64,000 nt of DNA, taken from the NCBI RefSeq assembly GCF_022448905.1, contig NZ_JAKVCW010000002.1, positions 248,001 to 312,000 on the forward strand. The letters are read 5' to 3'. Position numbers and translations under genes: made by a program. The DNA is from Shimia sp. (GTDB lineage: Bacteria; Pseudomonadota; Alphaproteobacteria; Rhodobacterales; Rhodobacteraceae). The notes beneath the pieces are model-generated. The model was not told the origin of the DNA, ran no database searches, and saw only the letters and a list, made by a program, of their open reading frames with translations. Shown piece after piece: positions 1 to 8,689 of this stretch; within the stretch, counting starts at the first letter, position 1; each line of letters starts with the position of its first letter.

Positions 1-12
1 AAAAGCTCCTGA

Positions 13-226
13 TCGGCGCCTCAAGATCCCGGGGGGACCTGGGTAGGGGGCCTCGGCCCCCGACGACATAACCCGCTGCCGTCCCTACTCACTGGCAGCG
101 GCGTTCCACGGAGCGGGTGCGCTCGCTCCGACGACATTCAGGCCGCAGGCAAAAAACATCGAGCGGTAACATAGAGTGAGCCTGAATGGCGAAACTGGGG
201 GGCCCCGACGGCCCCCCATTTTTTTT
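13..226 (+). other. Possible structured RNA or 3' UTR ending in a terminator
   Basis: No plausible protein is encoded here, but the stretch is full of hairpins in one orientation. They are a GGGGGCC/GGCCCCC stem at 46-61, a CGCTGCC/GGCAGCG stem at about 74-100, a GGAGCG/CGCTCC stem at about 110-129, and an ATTCAGGC/GCCTGAAT stem closing at about 187. A strong terminator follows at 197-226. The string CGACGACAT occurs twice, directly after the first and third stems, so the region reads as two similar two-hairpin units. It could be a small RNA, or the 3' UTR of a gene upstream of the window whose last codons may be at 1-12. I could not match it to SRP RNA, tmRNA, 6S RNA, RNase P RNA or a known riboswitch. 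Confidence 0.35.
197..226 (+). terminator. Rho-independent terminator
   Basis: An eight-pair G/C stem (GGGGGGCC, loop CCGAC, GGCCCCCC) is followed by A and a run of eight T. This is a strong intrinsic terminator in the + direction. Confidence 0.85.
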
Positions 227-256
227 GCGCTGGCGTCCAACCGGGCACAAATCTTT

Positions 257-291
257 CAATCAACTCACTTTCTCCTGAACCAAGTTGATTG
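257..291. promoter_or_regulatory. Inverted repeat upstream of the DUF3179 gene
   Basis: Perfect 9-bp arms, CAATCAACT at 257-265 and AGTTGATTG at 283-291, are separated by 17 bp and lie about 60 bp before the chosen start at 352. The spacing, with arm centres about 26 bp apart, would suit a dimeric regulator binding on one DNA face. No regulator gene is adjacent, so the role is inferred. Confidence 0.3.
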
Positions 292-351
292 GCGCGCGCC
301 TTCCGTCCTCGGCCACAAAGAAGCACCAGCCCTTTGAGCCAAGGACCGATC

Positions 352-1713
352 ATGCCCCTCCGCCTCTCTGCCCTGCTCTGCGCCTTTGCGCTGTCCACAG
401 CCCTGCCCGCTCAAGCAGAGGAAACGCCGCCCCTGCCCGACTACGTGATCGCGCAATTTGGCACACCGCCCGCTGTGCCCTCCGGCCCCTTGTCCGATAC
501 CCTCGAGACCGCCGCCGACATGGCCTTTGTCGAAAGCATGCAGCAAGGCACCTGGGGACGTGATCAATCGCTTGCGCTCGACGAGATCGCTGCGTCAGGC
601 GACCCACGCCTTGCCTGGATCATCAGCGATCTGATGCGATTTGTGACCTCACCCCAATTAAACTTCGTCCTCTCCGAGGCCGCCGCCACTTTGCTGGAAA
701 TCGACACACCAACCGAAAATACCTGGGGCATCGTCACCGACCACCTGATCGCCTGGGACATCCCCGAACCACCCGACTACCTGCGCTTCAAACGCGCGAT
801 CTTCACCGCCATCGTGCCTGAATGGGACCCTCTGTTTGTGCCTGGCGACATCGATTGGCGATTGGTCTCCTGGGGCGGCGTGCTGATCGACGACCGCGCG
901 TTTGACACCACGGATGATCCCTGCAACTGCATCCCCGCCGCCGACACCCCCGAGGTCACCGACGCCGCAAGCGCCACTTGGCTCAAGGATGACGACATTG
1001 TCTTTGGCGTTGAGGTCAATGGCGAATACCGCGCCTACCCGCGCCAGATCATGGAAGTCCGCGAGATGGTCAACGACACCCTTGGCGGGCGCGACCTCGG
1101 CATCCCCTACTGCACCCTCTGCGGCGCCGCGCAAGCCTATTTCACCGACCAAATGCCCGCTGGCGTAGACCGCCCTATCCTGCGCACTTCCGGCCTGCTT
1201 AGTCGCTCGAACAAAGTCATGTACGACCTGACCACCTACTCTGTGTTCGACACCTTCTTAGGCCACGCCGTCACCGGCCCCTTGGCCGACAAGGGCATCA
1301 AGCTTGAACAAGCCGCCGTGGTCACAACCGACTGGGGCACTTGGAAAACCGCCCACCCAGAAACCACAGTTCTCGCTGAATACCTTGCCCTTGGCCGCAA
1401 CCCTGATTTCCGCAATGGCCGCGACGCCAACGGGCCGATTTTCCCGGTGGGTGACGTCGACCCCCGCCTGCCCGTACACGAAGACATCATCGGTATCGTC
1501 ACCGCTTCCGGCCAACCCGTCGCTTTCCAACGCAGCAAAACCCTTGTGGCCCTGCGCAAAGGCGAAAACATCGCCTATGAAAACATCCGTCTCAAACTCG
1601 ACGCAGGTGGCATTCGCGCGGTCGACATAAACGGCGCCGACCTCGGCAGCCACCAAGCCTTCTGGTTCGCTTGGTCCCAGTTTCACCCAGACACCGCCCT
1701 CTGGCCCGGCTAA
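352..1713 (+). CDS. Secreted DUF3179 domain-containing protein
   Basis: This 453-residue protein has an N-terminal Sec-type signal peptide (Leu/Ala-rich core, cleavage near AQAEE) and a long soluble region. The IPYCTLCGAAQAY segment with its paired Cys residues is the hallmark I associate with DUF3179. The biochemical function of that family is not established, and export to the periplasm is inferred from the signal. I chose ATG 352 because AAGGA sits a few bases upstream and the signal peptide begins there; the frame is open back to 289. The 3' end overlaps the convergent LysR gene by 4 bp. Confidence 0.8.
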   Translation: MPLRLSALLCAFALSTALPAQAEETPPLPDYVIAQFGTPPAVPSGPLSDTLETAADMAFVESMQQGTWGRDQSLALDEIAASGDPRLAWIISDLMRFVTSPQLNFVLSEAAATLLEIDTPTENTWGIVTDHLIAWDIPEPPDYLRFKRAIFTAIVPEWDPLFVPGDIDWRLVSWGGVLIDDRAFDTTDDPCNCIPAADTPEVTDAASATWLKDDDIVFGVEVNGEYRAYPRQIMEVREMVNDTLGGRDLGIPYCTLCGAAQAYFTDQMPAGVDRPILRTSGLLSRSNKVMYDLTTYSVFDTFLGHAVTGPLADKGIKLEQAAVVTTDWGTWKTAHPETTVLAEYLALGRNPDFRNGRDANGPIFPVGDVDPRLPVHEDIIGIVTASGQPVAFQRSKTLVALRKGENIAYENIRLKLDAGGIRAVDINGADLGSHQAFWFAWSQFHPDTALWPG

Positions 1714-2603
1714 CCCACTAGGCTCTCACGCAGAAAATCAATCATCACCCGCGTCTTGCGCGACAGATACCGGCGGTTTGGGTAAAGCACCCAGGCCGCC
1801 GTTTCAAAATCACTCACTGTGGCCTGAAACTTTGGGCACAGCTCCAGCAACCGCCCTTCGGCCAAGTCTTTCGCGACCAGCCAATCCGCCAATAGCGCCA
1901 CGCCGAGCCCTTCCCGCGCAGCCTCCAAAAGCGCCAGTGCATTGGAAAACTTGTACCGCCCTGCCGCGTTTATCTCAAACGCCTCCGAACCCGCACGAAA
2001 CCGCCAGATATCCCCGATCCCCGGCAGAGCATATCGCAAACAATCATGGTCCCGCAGGCCCTCAGGCGTCGCCAACCCACCCGCACGGTCCAGATACGCC
2101 GGGCTCGCCACGAGATGATACCGCGTGTCCATCAGCTTACTGGACACCAAATCCCCTTTCGGTGCCGGGGCCAAGCGCACCGCCAAATCAATCCCCTGCT
2201 CCACCAAATCCAAATTGGCATCGCTGCTGATAACTTCAACGGACACCTCCGGATATCGCTCTGAAAACGCAGGCAGAACCGGCACAATCTTCTGACAGGC
2301 AAAGGCTACTGACATCGTCATGCGCAACGTACCTGATGGCGCTTGACGCGCACCAGAAGCCGCTTGCGCTGCCGCCCGCATTTCCTCCACCAGCGGCGCC
2401 ACGCGCTGCAAATAGGCCGCACCCTCTTCGGTTGTGGACAGCTTACGCGTTGTACGGTGAAACAACCGCACGCCCAACTCTGCCTCCAAAGCCGAGAGGC
2501 TGCGAGACACCGACGAGGGATCCACATCCAACACCCGCGCCGCGCCGGCAATGCTGCCCTGTGCCTGCACCAACAGCGCCATTTCCAAATCTCGAACATC
2601 CAT
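1710..2603 (-). CDS. LysR-family transcriptional regulator
   Basis: This 297-residue protein has the LysR layout. An N-terminal winged HTH covers roughly residues 1-60 (AARVLDVDPSSVSRSLSALE, then LGVRLFHRTTRKLSTTEEG), followed by a substrate-binding domain starting near residue 90. It is closest in style to the CrgA-like LysR group that often controls a neighbouring oxidoreductase. It is transcribed divergently from the SDR gene at 2695, with 91 bp between the starts. The natural inference is that it regulates that gene and itself, with an unknown effector. It converges on the DUF3179 gene. Confidence 0.9.
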   Translation of the reverse strand: MDVRDLEMALLVQAQGSIAGAARVLDVDPSSVSRSLSALEAELGVRLFHRTTRKLSTTEEGAAYLQRVAPLVEEMRAAAQAASGARQAPSGTLRMTMSVAFACQKIVPVLPAFSERYPEVSVEVISSDANLDLVEQGIDLAVRLAPAPKGDLVSSKLMDTRYHLVASPAYLDRAGGLATPEGLRDHDCLRYALPGIGDIWRFRAGSEAFEINAAGRYKFSNALALLEAAREGLGVALLADWLVAKDLAEGRLLELCPKFQATVSDFETAAWVLYPNRRYLSRKTRVMIDFLRESLVG

Positions 2604-2694
2604 TCGTGCAAATTACACATGAAACTAATGTCGATCCAGTGCTTTCTGACACCTCCCTCACGGCTTACCTCAGAGGCTACAAAAGGAGACCTCA

Positions 2695-3462
2695 ATGACA
2701 AACCTGACTGGAAAAACCGCCATCATCACCGGCGCCAGCCGCGGCATCGGCGCCGCCACAGCCCGTCACCTCGCTGCTCTCGGCGCCAACGTCGTGCTCG
2801 CCGCCCGCTCCCAAAGCGCGCTGTCAGAACTGACACAAAGCATCCTCGACGACGGCGGCGCGGCCCGTCTACAAGTCTGCGACGTTGTCGATCCGACCTC
2901 GGTAGACGCCTTGATCAAAATGGCCACCGACACCTTCGGCAGCCTCGACATCCTTGTGAACAACGCAGGCCTCATCGACCCGATCACGACCTTGGCCGAC
3001 AGCAACCCCGCCGCATGGGCCAAGGTCCTCGATGTGAACGTCAAAGGCGTCTACCACGGCCTGCGCTACGCCCTGCCCGTCATGCGCGCGCAAGGTGCGG
3101 GCACCATCATCAACATCTCGTCTGGTGCGGCCAATTCCTTCCTCGAAGGCTGGTCCCACTACTGCGCTTCCAAAGCCGCCGTCGTGCGCCTCACCGGCAT
3201 CGCCCACAAAGAAAACGCCGACGCAGGCGTAACCGTCGTTGGCCTCAGCCCCGGCACAGTCGCCACCGACATGATGGCCACCATCCGCGCCTCCGGCATC
3301 AACCCCGTCAGCCAGCTGTCCCCAGACGCGCACATCCCAACCGAATGGGTTGCACAGGCCATCGCCTACCTCTGCGGCCCCGATGGCAGAACCTACGCAG
3401 GCCAGGATTTCTCTCTGAAAACCAAAGAAGGCCGCGCGGCTCTCAACCTCCCCCCGGTCTGA
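2695..3462 (+). CDS. Short-chain dehydrogenase/reductase (SDR)
   Basis: A classical SDR of 255 residues. The NAD(P)-binding TGASRGIG motif is near residue 13, the NNAG motif near residue 90, and the catalytic Ser and YCASK (YxxxK) near residues 142-159. It should catalyse NAD(P)-dependent oxidation or reduction of a hydroxyl/keto substrate in the cytoplasm; the substrate cannot be read from the sequence. An AAGGAGA ribosome-binding site lies just before ATG 2695. The divergent LysR gene is the probable regulator. A bidirectional terminator separates it from lon. Confidence 0.9.
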   Translation: MTNLTGKTAIITGASRGIGAATARHLAALGANVVLAARSQSALSELTQSILDDGGAARLQVCDVVDPTSVDALIKMATDTFGSLDILVNNAGLIDPITTLADSNPAAWAKVLDVNVKGVYHGLRYALPVMRAQGAGTIINISSGAANSFLEGWSHYCASKAAVVRLTGIAHKENADAGVTVVGLSPGTVATDMMATIRASGINPVSQLSPDAHIPTEWVAQAIAYLCGPDGRTYAGQDFSLKTKEGRAALNLPPV

Positions 3463-3473
3463 CCCGCAAAAAA

Positions 3474-3501
3474 AAGGCGCGCCGATCTCTCGACGCGCCT
3501 T
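3474..3501. terminator. Bidirectional terminator between the SDR gene and lon
   Basis: AAGGCGCG at 3474-3481 pairs with CGCGCCTT at 3494-3501 around a 12-base loop. An A-run precedes it, giving a U-run for the lon transcript, and TTACATTT follows on the + side. It lies between convergent gene ends, as expected for a shared terminator. Confidence 0.75.
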
Positions 3502-3523
3502 ACATTTCAAAGCTTTGAGGACC

Positions 3524-5926
3524 TTAGTGCGCAGTCGCGCCGGCAGCTTCCTCTTTCTTGAGCTTCGCCGCAGCCGCTTCTTCTGCCGCCTCGTCCCACT
3601 CAATCGCCTCCGGCTCTTCTGTCAGCGCCAGCTTCAGCACCTCAGAAACGTGCTTCACCGCGATGATTTCCAGACCGTCTTTCACGTTGTCCGGAATATC
3701 CGCCAGATCCTTCTCGTTCTCCTGCGGGATCAGCACCGTCTTGATGCCGCCACGCAGCGCCGCAAGCAGCTTCTCTTTCAGACCGCCGATTGGCATCGCG
3801 TTACCACGCAAGCTCACCTCGCCTGTCATCGCAATGTCCTTGCGCACCGGAATGCCGGTCAGCACGGACACAATCGACGTCACCATCGCCAGACCCGCAG
3901 ACGGGCCATCCTTCGGGGTTGCCCCATCTGGCACGTGCACGTGAATGTCGATCTTGTCAAAGACCGTTGGCTTCACGCCAATCTGAGGCGAGATCGAGCG
4001 CACATAGGAAGACGCCGCATCAATCGACTCCTTCATCACGTCGCCCAGCTTACCGGTGGTCTTCATGCGGCCCTTGCCAGGCAGCTTCAGACCTTCGATG
4101 TGCAACAGATCACCACCCACCGAGGTCCAGGCCAGACCGGTGACAACACCCACCTGGTTCTCTTCCTCGGCCAGGCCAAAACGGAACTTCTTCACGCCCA
4201 GGAAATCATCCAGATTGTCCGGGGTCACAGAAACCGTATCCGCATCGCCTTTGACAATCTTAGTGACCGCCTTCCGGGTCAGCTTCGCAAGCTCACGCTC
4301 AAGGTTCCGCACGCCCGCCTCACGGGTATAGGTCCGCACAATCTCCTGAATGGCCTCGTCCGACACTTCGAACTCGCCTTTCTTCAGACCGTGGTTCTTG
4401 ACCTGCTTGTCGATCAGGTGCTGACGCGCAATCTCACGCTTTTCGTCTTCGGTGTATCCGGCCAGCGAGATGATCTCCATCCGGTCCAGCAATGGTCCCG
4501 GCATGTTGTAGGAGTTCGCCGTGGTCAGGAACATCACGTTGCTGAGATCGTATTCCACTTCAAGGTAGTGATCCACAAACGTGCCGTTCTGCTCCGGATC
4601 AAGCACCTCAAGCATTGCGGACGCGGGATCACCACGGAAGTCCTGCCCCATCTTGTCGATTTCATCGAGCAAGATCAGCGGGTTGGTGGTTTTCGCCTTT
4701 TTCAGCGCCTGAATGATCTTACCCGGCATGGAGCCAATATAGGTCCGACGGTGGCCACGGATTTCGCTCTCATCACGCACGCCACCAAGGCTGATGCGGA
4801 TGAACTCACGACCGGTCGCTTTGGCCACGGACTTACCCAGCGAGGTTTTACCCACACCTGGAGGGCCCACAAGACACAGGATCGGGCCTTTCAGCTTGGA
4901 CGAGCGCTGCTGCACCGCAAGGTACTCGACAATGCGCTCTTTGACCTTCTCCAGACCGTAGTGATCTGTATCCAAGACCTCTTGCGCCCGGCCCAGATCT
5001 TTCTTCACGCGGCCACGCTTGCCCCATGGAATGGACAGCATCCAATCCAGATAGTTGCGCACAACCGTCGCTTCCGCAGACATCGGGCTCATGTTTTTGA
5101 GCTTCTTCAGCTCGCCCTCAGCCTTCTCTTTGGCTTCTTTGGACAGCTTGGTTTTGGAGATCTTCTCTTCGAGCTCGGCAATTTCGCCTTCGCCCTCTTC
5201 CCCGTCACCAAGCTCCTTCTGAATGGCCTTCATCTGCTCGTTCAGATAGTATTCGCGCTGGGTTTTCTCCATCTGCGATTTCACGCGCGTCTTGATCTTC
5301 TTCTCGACCTTGAGCACGCTCATCTCGCCCTGCATCAGGCCATAGACCTTCTCCAGACGCTCGCTCACAGACAGGGTTTCCAGAAGCTCCTGCTTCTCGT
5401 TCACTTCAATGCCCAGATGGCCAGCCACAAGATCGGCCAGGCGCGCAGGCTCGCTGGCTTCCTCAACCGCGCTCAGCGCCTCTTCGGGGATGTTCTTTTT
5501 GACCTTGGCATAGCGCTCAAACTCGTCGCCAACAGAGCGCAGCAGCGCTTCGATGGTGGCGGCGTCACCCGGCATCTCGTCCAGATGCTCGGCACGTGCT
5601 TCAAAGAAGTCATCGTTTTCCAGGAAGTCGGTGATGGTCACACGGCTCTGACCTTCGACCAGCACCTTCACGGTGCCATCGGGCAGCTTCAGCAGCTGCA
5701 GCACATTGGCCAGCACGCCAGTACGGTAGATGCCATCGATATCCGGATCGTCCTCTGCGGGGTCCACCTGGCTCGACAGCAGAATTTGCTTGTCATCGGC
5801 CATCACCTCTTCAAGCGCGCGGACCGATTTTTCCCGGCCGACAAACAGCGGCACGATCATATGTGGGAAGACCACAATATCGCGCAGCGGCAGCACAGGA
5901 TAAGATGTATTGAGGGGCTCAGTCAT
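3524..5926 (-). CDS. lon: ATP-dependent protease Lon
   Basis: An 800-residue LonA protease that degrades misfolded and regulatory proteins in the cytoplasm. In order it has a LON N-terminal substrate domain (YPVLPLRDIVVFPHMIVPLF near residue 10), a coiled-coil linker, an AAA+ module with Walker A GPPGVGKTSLGKS and Walker B LLDEIDKM, and a C-terminal protease domain. The catalytic Ser lies in KDGPSAG and the Lys in GGLKEK. Length is normal. ATG 5926 (MTEPLN) is preferred over the in-frame start at 5947 because it fits family N-termini. A sigma-32-like promoter lies about 80 bp upstream, so heat-shock control is likely. Confidence 0.97.
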   Translation of the reverse strand: MTEPLNTSYPVLPLRDIVVFPHMIVPLFVGREKSVRALEEVMADDKQILLSSQVDPAEDDPDIDGIYRTGVLANVLQLLKLPDGTVKVLVEGQSRVTITDFLENDDFFEARAEHLDEMPGDAATIEALLRSVGDEFERYAKVKKNIPEEALSAVEEASEPARLADLVAGHLGIEVNEKQELLETLSVSERLEKVYGLMQGEMSVLKVEKKIKTRVKSQMEKTQREYYLNEQMKAIQKELGDGEEGEGEIAELEEKISKTKLSKEAKEKAEGELKKLKNMSPMSAEATVVRNYLDWMLSIPWGKRGRVKKDLGRAQEVLDTDHYGLEKVKERIVEYLAVQQRSSKLKGPILCLVGPPGVGKTSLGKSVAKATGREFIRISLGGVRDESEIRGHRRTYIGSMPGKIIQALKKAKTTNPLILLDEIDKMGQDFRGDPASAMLEVLDPEQNGTFVDHYLEVEYDLSNVMFLTTANSYNMPGPLLDRMEIISLAGYTEDEKREIARQHLIDKQVKNHGLKKGEFEVSDEAIQEIVRTYTREAGVRNLERELAKLTRKAVTKIVKGDADTVSVTPDNLDDFLGVKKFRFGLAEEENQVGVVTGLAWTSVGGDLLHIEGLKLPGKGRMKTTGKLGDVMKESIDAASSYVRSISPQIGVKPTVFDKIDIHVHVPDGATPKDGPSAGLAMVTSIVSVLTGIPVRKDIAMTGEVSLRGNAMPIGGLKEKLLAALRGGIKTVLIPQENEKDLADIPDNVKDGLEIIAVKHVSEVLKLALTEEPEAIEWDEAAEEAAAAKLKKEEAAGATAH

Positions 5927-6007
5927 GAGTATTCCTTGTTCTAGCAAAGCGACACTGGTCCCACATGTGGCAACCGTCTGGTCCCTTTCCGTTTCCTCGG
6001 CTTATTG

Positions 6008-6036
6008 ATTTGGGGAGCCTCATCCCCGCTTTCAAC
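6008..6036 (-). promoter_or_regulatory. Sigma-32 (RpoH)-like heat-shock promoter of lon
   Basis: Read on the minus strand, GTTGAAA (6036-6030) is followed after 14 bases by CCCCAAAT (6015-6008). The known RpoH consensus is CTTGAAA, a spacer of about 11-16, then CCCCATAT. Transcription would begin near 6002, about 75 bases before the lon ATG. Lon is a known heat-shock gene, which supports the reading. Confidence 0.7.
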
Positions 6037-6223
6037 GGCGTTTTGTTGGTTGGACCACACAATGCCTTTACAGAACGTGAGGAACAAGGCGGGAAACGGT
6101 GATTGCGGCCAAAAAAATCTCACTGGTCGCTGTTGCAAAAAAGATCCCGTTTTGCGCCACGACACATGAAAAGGGACCAGATCGACATGCCGATCTGGCC
6201 TCCTCTAACCAAAACCCGTTGTT

Positions 6224-6793
6224 TTACTTGGAAAACACCAACTGCCGGATCGCCGCCCCCGTGGCCGGACCGCTCAGCCGTCCAACGGTCACCCCCTGCA
6301 TCAGCTCGTCACTGATCACAAACAGGAACAGATCAAAATCCACCGTGCCGCCATTCTCCGGATAACTGCCACTGGCGTGCAATCGCGGCACCGTTTGCAC
6401 GTCACAGCCGATCAGTACTGAAATCTCCTCGATGGTGAGAATGTCACCATCCTCAAGCGGGCTGTCCTTGGCGATCTCATAACGCCAGTTCTCACCCACA
6501 TAGCGCGTCACCGGATACTCCCCGCCAATGTCGGTCGACGTGATGCGCCAGCCAATGCCCTTTGCATCGATCTTGGCATCCGACAAACCGCGCGGCGGGA
6601 TAAACATCGGTTTGCCATTGATCACGGCCTTGCCAGCGGTGCTCTCCACCTTCCAGGTGCCCACAATCGCATCTTCCAGCAAGGCCTCTGTGTCGCCCTC
6701 TGACAGGTCACAAAACTCGGTTGCCCATGCCGGCGCTGCCAAAAGCCCAGCCAAAACTCCGGCCCACAGGCCGTTTCTAATACACATCATCAA
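6224..6793 (-). CDS. Secreted protein of unknown function, paralogue of the next gene
   Basis: This 189-residue protein begins with a signal peptide (GLWAGVLAGLLAAPAWATEF) and is otherwise soluble. After cleavage it starts with FC, has an IVGTWKVES segment and a later GCD, so two Cys could form a disulfide in the periplasm. The gene at 6866 has the same plan (FC at the mature start, LAGSWV, a later QCG, a C-terminal beta-rich region), which suggests duplication. Start 6793 has AGGA eight bases upstream. It is probably the last gene of a tgt-led operon. I do not recognise a named family; a lipocalin-like beta fold is only a guess. Confidence 0.65.
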   Translation of the reverse strand: MMMCIRNGLWAGVLAGLLAAPAWATEFCDLSEGDTEALLEDAIVGTWKVESTAGKAVINGKPMFIPPRGLSDAKIDAKGIGWRITSTDIGGEYPVTRYVGENWRYEIAKDSPLEDGDILTIEEISVLIGCDVQTVPRLHASGSYPENGGTVDFDLFLFVISDELMQGVTVGRLSGPATGAAIRQLVFSK

Positions 6794-6865
6794 TCTCGTC
6801 CTTCAAATGGTAGACACGACCAACACGCGAAAATACACGCGCCGACTCTCGTGCCACCTTACGGA

Positions 6866-7417
6866 TCACTCCGCAGGACGCAACAAAACCGTTTCCGTCA
6901 TGAAAAGCACCGTTTCGTCGCTCTTGAGGGTCAGCTCTGAAATCTCCAGCACCCGATCGTCAAAATACGGCACCAGGGTGATGGTGCCAAACACGGTCAC
7001 ACCGCCCTCAAACTCCGGCAGCGTGATCTGCAACTGAGGCAACTCTTCCGGCCCGCACTGCGTGTCGCTCACCACATCGGCCAAGTCCGCGCGCTCTGTG
7101 GTGTCCAGAACATCATCCACACGGTCCACGTCATAGGGCTTTGGCGCTGCCCAGCGCAGCGCCACTTCTTCGCCCATGATGCTGTCCACAAAGCCGGAGT
7201 AGAATTGCCCCTCAGCATCGATCTCCGTGGCAAACATCCGCGCGGGCCGCACAAAGGACGTGGTGCTGCCTTCCACCGACGTGCTGCCCTCGCGCACCCA
7301 ACTGCCCGCCAGGCGCTCATAGACCGCCGCCGGATCACTGACCCCACAAAACCCATCCGCCATCGCCGCAACAGGCGCACAAGCGACCAAGGCCGCTGCC
7401 ATCAAAAACCGTTTCAT
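6866..7417 (-). CDS. Secreted protein of unknown function
   Basis: A 183-residue protein with a clear signal peptide (MKRFLMAAALVACAPVAAMADG) and a mature start of FCGVSD. Its layout matches the gene at 6224: a Gly-Ser/Thr-Trp motif about 20 residues in, a second Cys in the middle (TQCGPEELPQL), and a beta-rich C-terminus. Its start lies 11 bp from the tgt stop, with AAGGAGAC just upstream, so it is very likely co-transcribed with tgt. A role connected with queuosine is not implied by the sequence. No family assigned. Confidence 0.65.
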   Translation of the reverse strand: MKRFLMAAALVACAPVAAMADGFCGVSDPAAVYERLAGSWVREGSTSVEGSTTSFVRPARMFATEIDAEGQFYSGFVDSIMGEEVALRWAAPKPYDVDRVDDVLDTTERADLADVVSDTQCGPEELPQLQITLPEFEGGVTVFGTITLVPYFDDRVLEISELTLKSDETVLFMTETVLLRPAE

Positions 7418-7428
7418 CGCCTGTCTCC

Positions 7429-8559
7429 TTACAGCGGTTCGATGTCACCCTGCGCCCGCATCGCATGGAATTCCGTTTCCCAAGCCTCAAACGTGCAGGC
7501 CGCAATGGCGTCGCGCATCTCCTGCATGATCTGCTGGAAGTAATGCAGGTTGTGCCAGGTCAGCAGCATGCCGGAAATCATCTCATTGCTGCGGAACACG
7601 TGGTGCAAATACGCCCGCGAATAGTTGGAACACGCCGGGCAGGTGCAGCTCTCATCCAAGGGTCGCGGATCATCCGCATGGCGCGCGTTTTTGATGTTCA
7701 CCACACCGCGCCGTGTGAACACCTGCCCCGTCCGCCCAGACCGGCTTGGCAGCACGCAGTCCATCATGTCGATGCCGCGTTTCACGGCGCCCACAATGTC
7801 GTCCGGCTTACCCACGCCCATCAGATAGCGTGGCTTGTCCACCGGCAGCATGTCCGGCGCATAGTCCAGACAGTCAAACATCTTCTCTTGGCCTTCCCCA
7901 ACGGCCAAGCCGCCCACGGCATAGCCATCAAAGCCAATTTCTTTCAGCGCCTCGGCACTTTCCTCTCGGAAGTCCTGCTCCAACCCGCCCTGCTGAATAC
8001 CAAACAGCGCATGTCCCGGCCGATCGCCAAAGGCATCGCGGGACCGCTGCGCCCAGCGCATCGATAGTCGCATGCTTTCCGCAATCCGGTCCCGATCCGC
8101 CGGCAGCGCCGGACATTCGTCAAAACACATGACAATGTCACTGCCCAAAAGCTTCTGGATCTCCATAGACCGTTCCGGCGTCAGCGAGTGTTTGGACCCG
8201 TCAATGTGGCTCTTAAACGTCACGCCTTTCTCGGTGAGCTTGCGCAGATCCGCGAGGCTCATCACCTGAAACCCGCCGCTGTCTGTAAGAATGGGCCGCT
8301 CCCAGTTCATGAATTTATGCAAACCGCCAAGCCGGTCAATCCGCTCCGCAGTTGGACGCAACATCAAGTGATACGTATTGCCCAACAAAATATCAGCGCC
8401 GGTCGCGCGCACGCTCTCTGGCATCATTGCTTTCACGGTCGCCGCCGTGCCCACCGGCATAAACGCGGGCGTGCGAATATCTCCCCGTGGCGTGTTGATC
8501 ACCCCGGTGCGGGCTTTGCCATCCGTGGCATGCAGCGAAAACGAAAACTTTTCAGACAT
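7429..8559 (-). CDS. tgt: Queuine tRNA-ribosyltransferase
   Basis: TGT exchanges guanine-34 for preQ1 in GUN-anticodon tRNAs, a step of queuosine synthesis in the cytoplasm. The 376-residue length is typical. The general acid/base Asp lies in [12 protein letters not shown] near residue 91, and the nucleophilic Asp lies in [14 protein letters not shown]-terminal zinc site is built from CTCPAC and the following Cys and His. Motifs for base recognition (FGIQQGG, GGLAVGE) are intact. It is the first gene of a minus-strand operon with two secreted proteins and is divergent from the SPFH gene. Confidence 0.97.
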   Translation of the reverse strand: MSEKFSFSLHATDGKARTGVINTPRGDIRTPAFMPVGTAATVKAMMPESVRATGADILLGNTYHLMLRPTAERIDRLGGLHKFMNWERPILTDSGGFQVMSLADLRKLTEKGVTFKSHIDGSKHSLTPERSMEIQKLLGSDIVMCFDECPALPADRDRIAESMRLSMRWAQRSRDAFGDRPGHALFGIQQGGLEQDFREESAEALKEIGFDGYAVGGLAVGEGQEKMFDCLDYAPDMLPVDKPRYLMGVGKPDDIVGAVKRGIDMMDCVLPSRSGRTGQVFTRRGVVNIKNARHADDPRPLDESCTCPACSNYSRAYLHHVFRSNEMISGMLLTWHNLHYFQQIMQEMRDAIAACTFEAWETEFHAMRAQGDIEPL

Positions 8560-8689
8560 CTGAGACCTTCATCGGGGAGTTTGCGCAAAATTTCCCCCTC
8601 CTTACGCCGAACCTAGTAACTTGTAAAACACGCCAATGTGACCATATTCCAACCCATAGATAACAAACACTTTCTGGGGAGAGAGCATA

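Noticed and set aside
1-12. Possible last codons (Lys-Ser-Ser-stop) of a gene upstream of the window
   Set aside because: Four codons cannot support a gene call; only noted as a possible source of the 3' UTR.
3515-5944. 809-codon + strand frame
   Set aside because: It is the antisense shadow of lon, whose motifs are complete on the minus strand.
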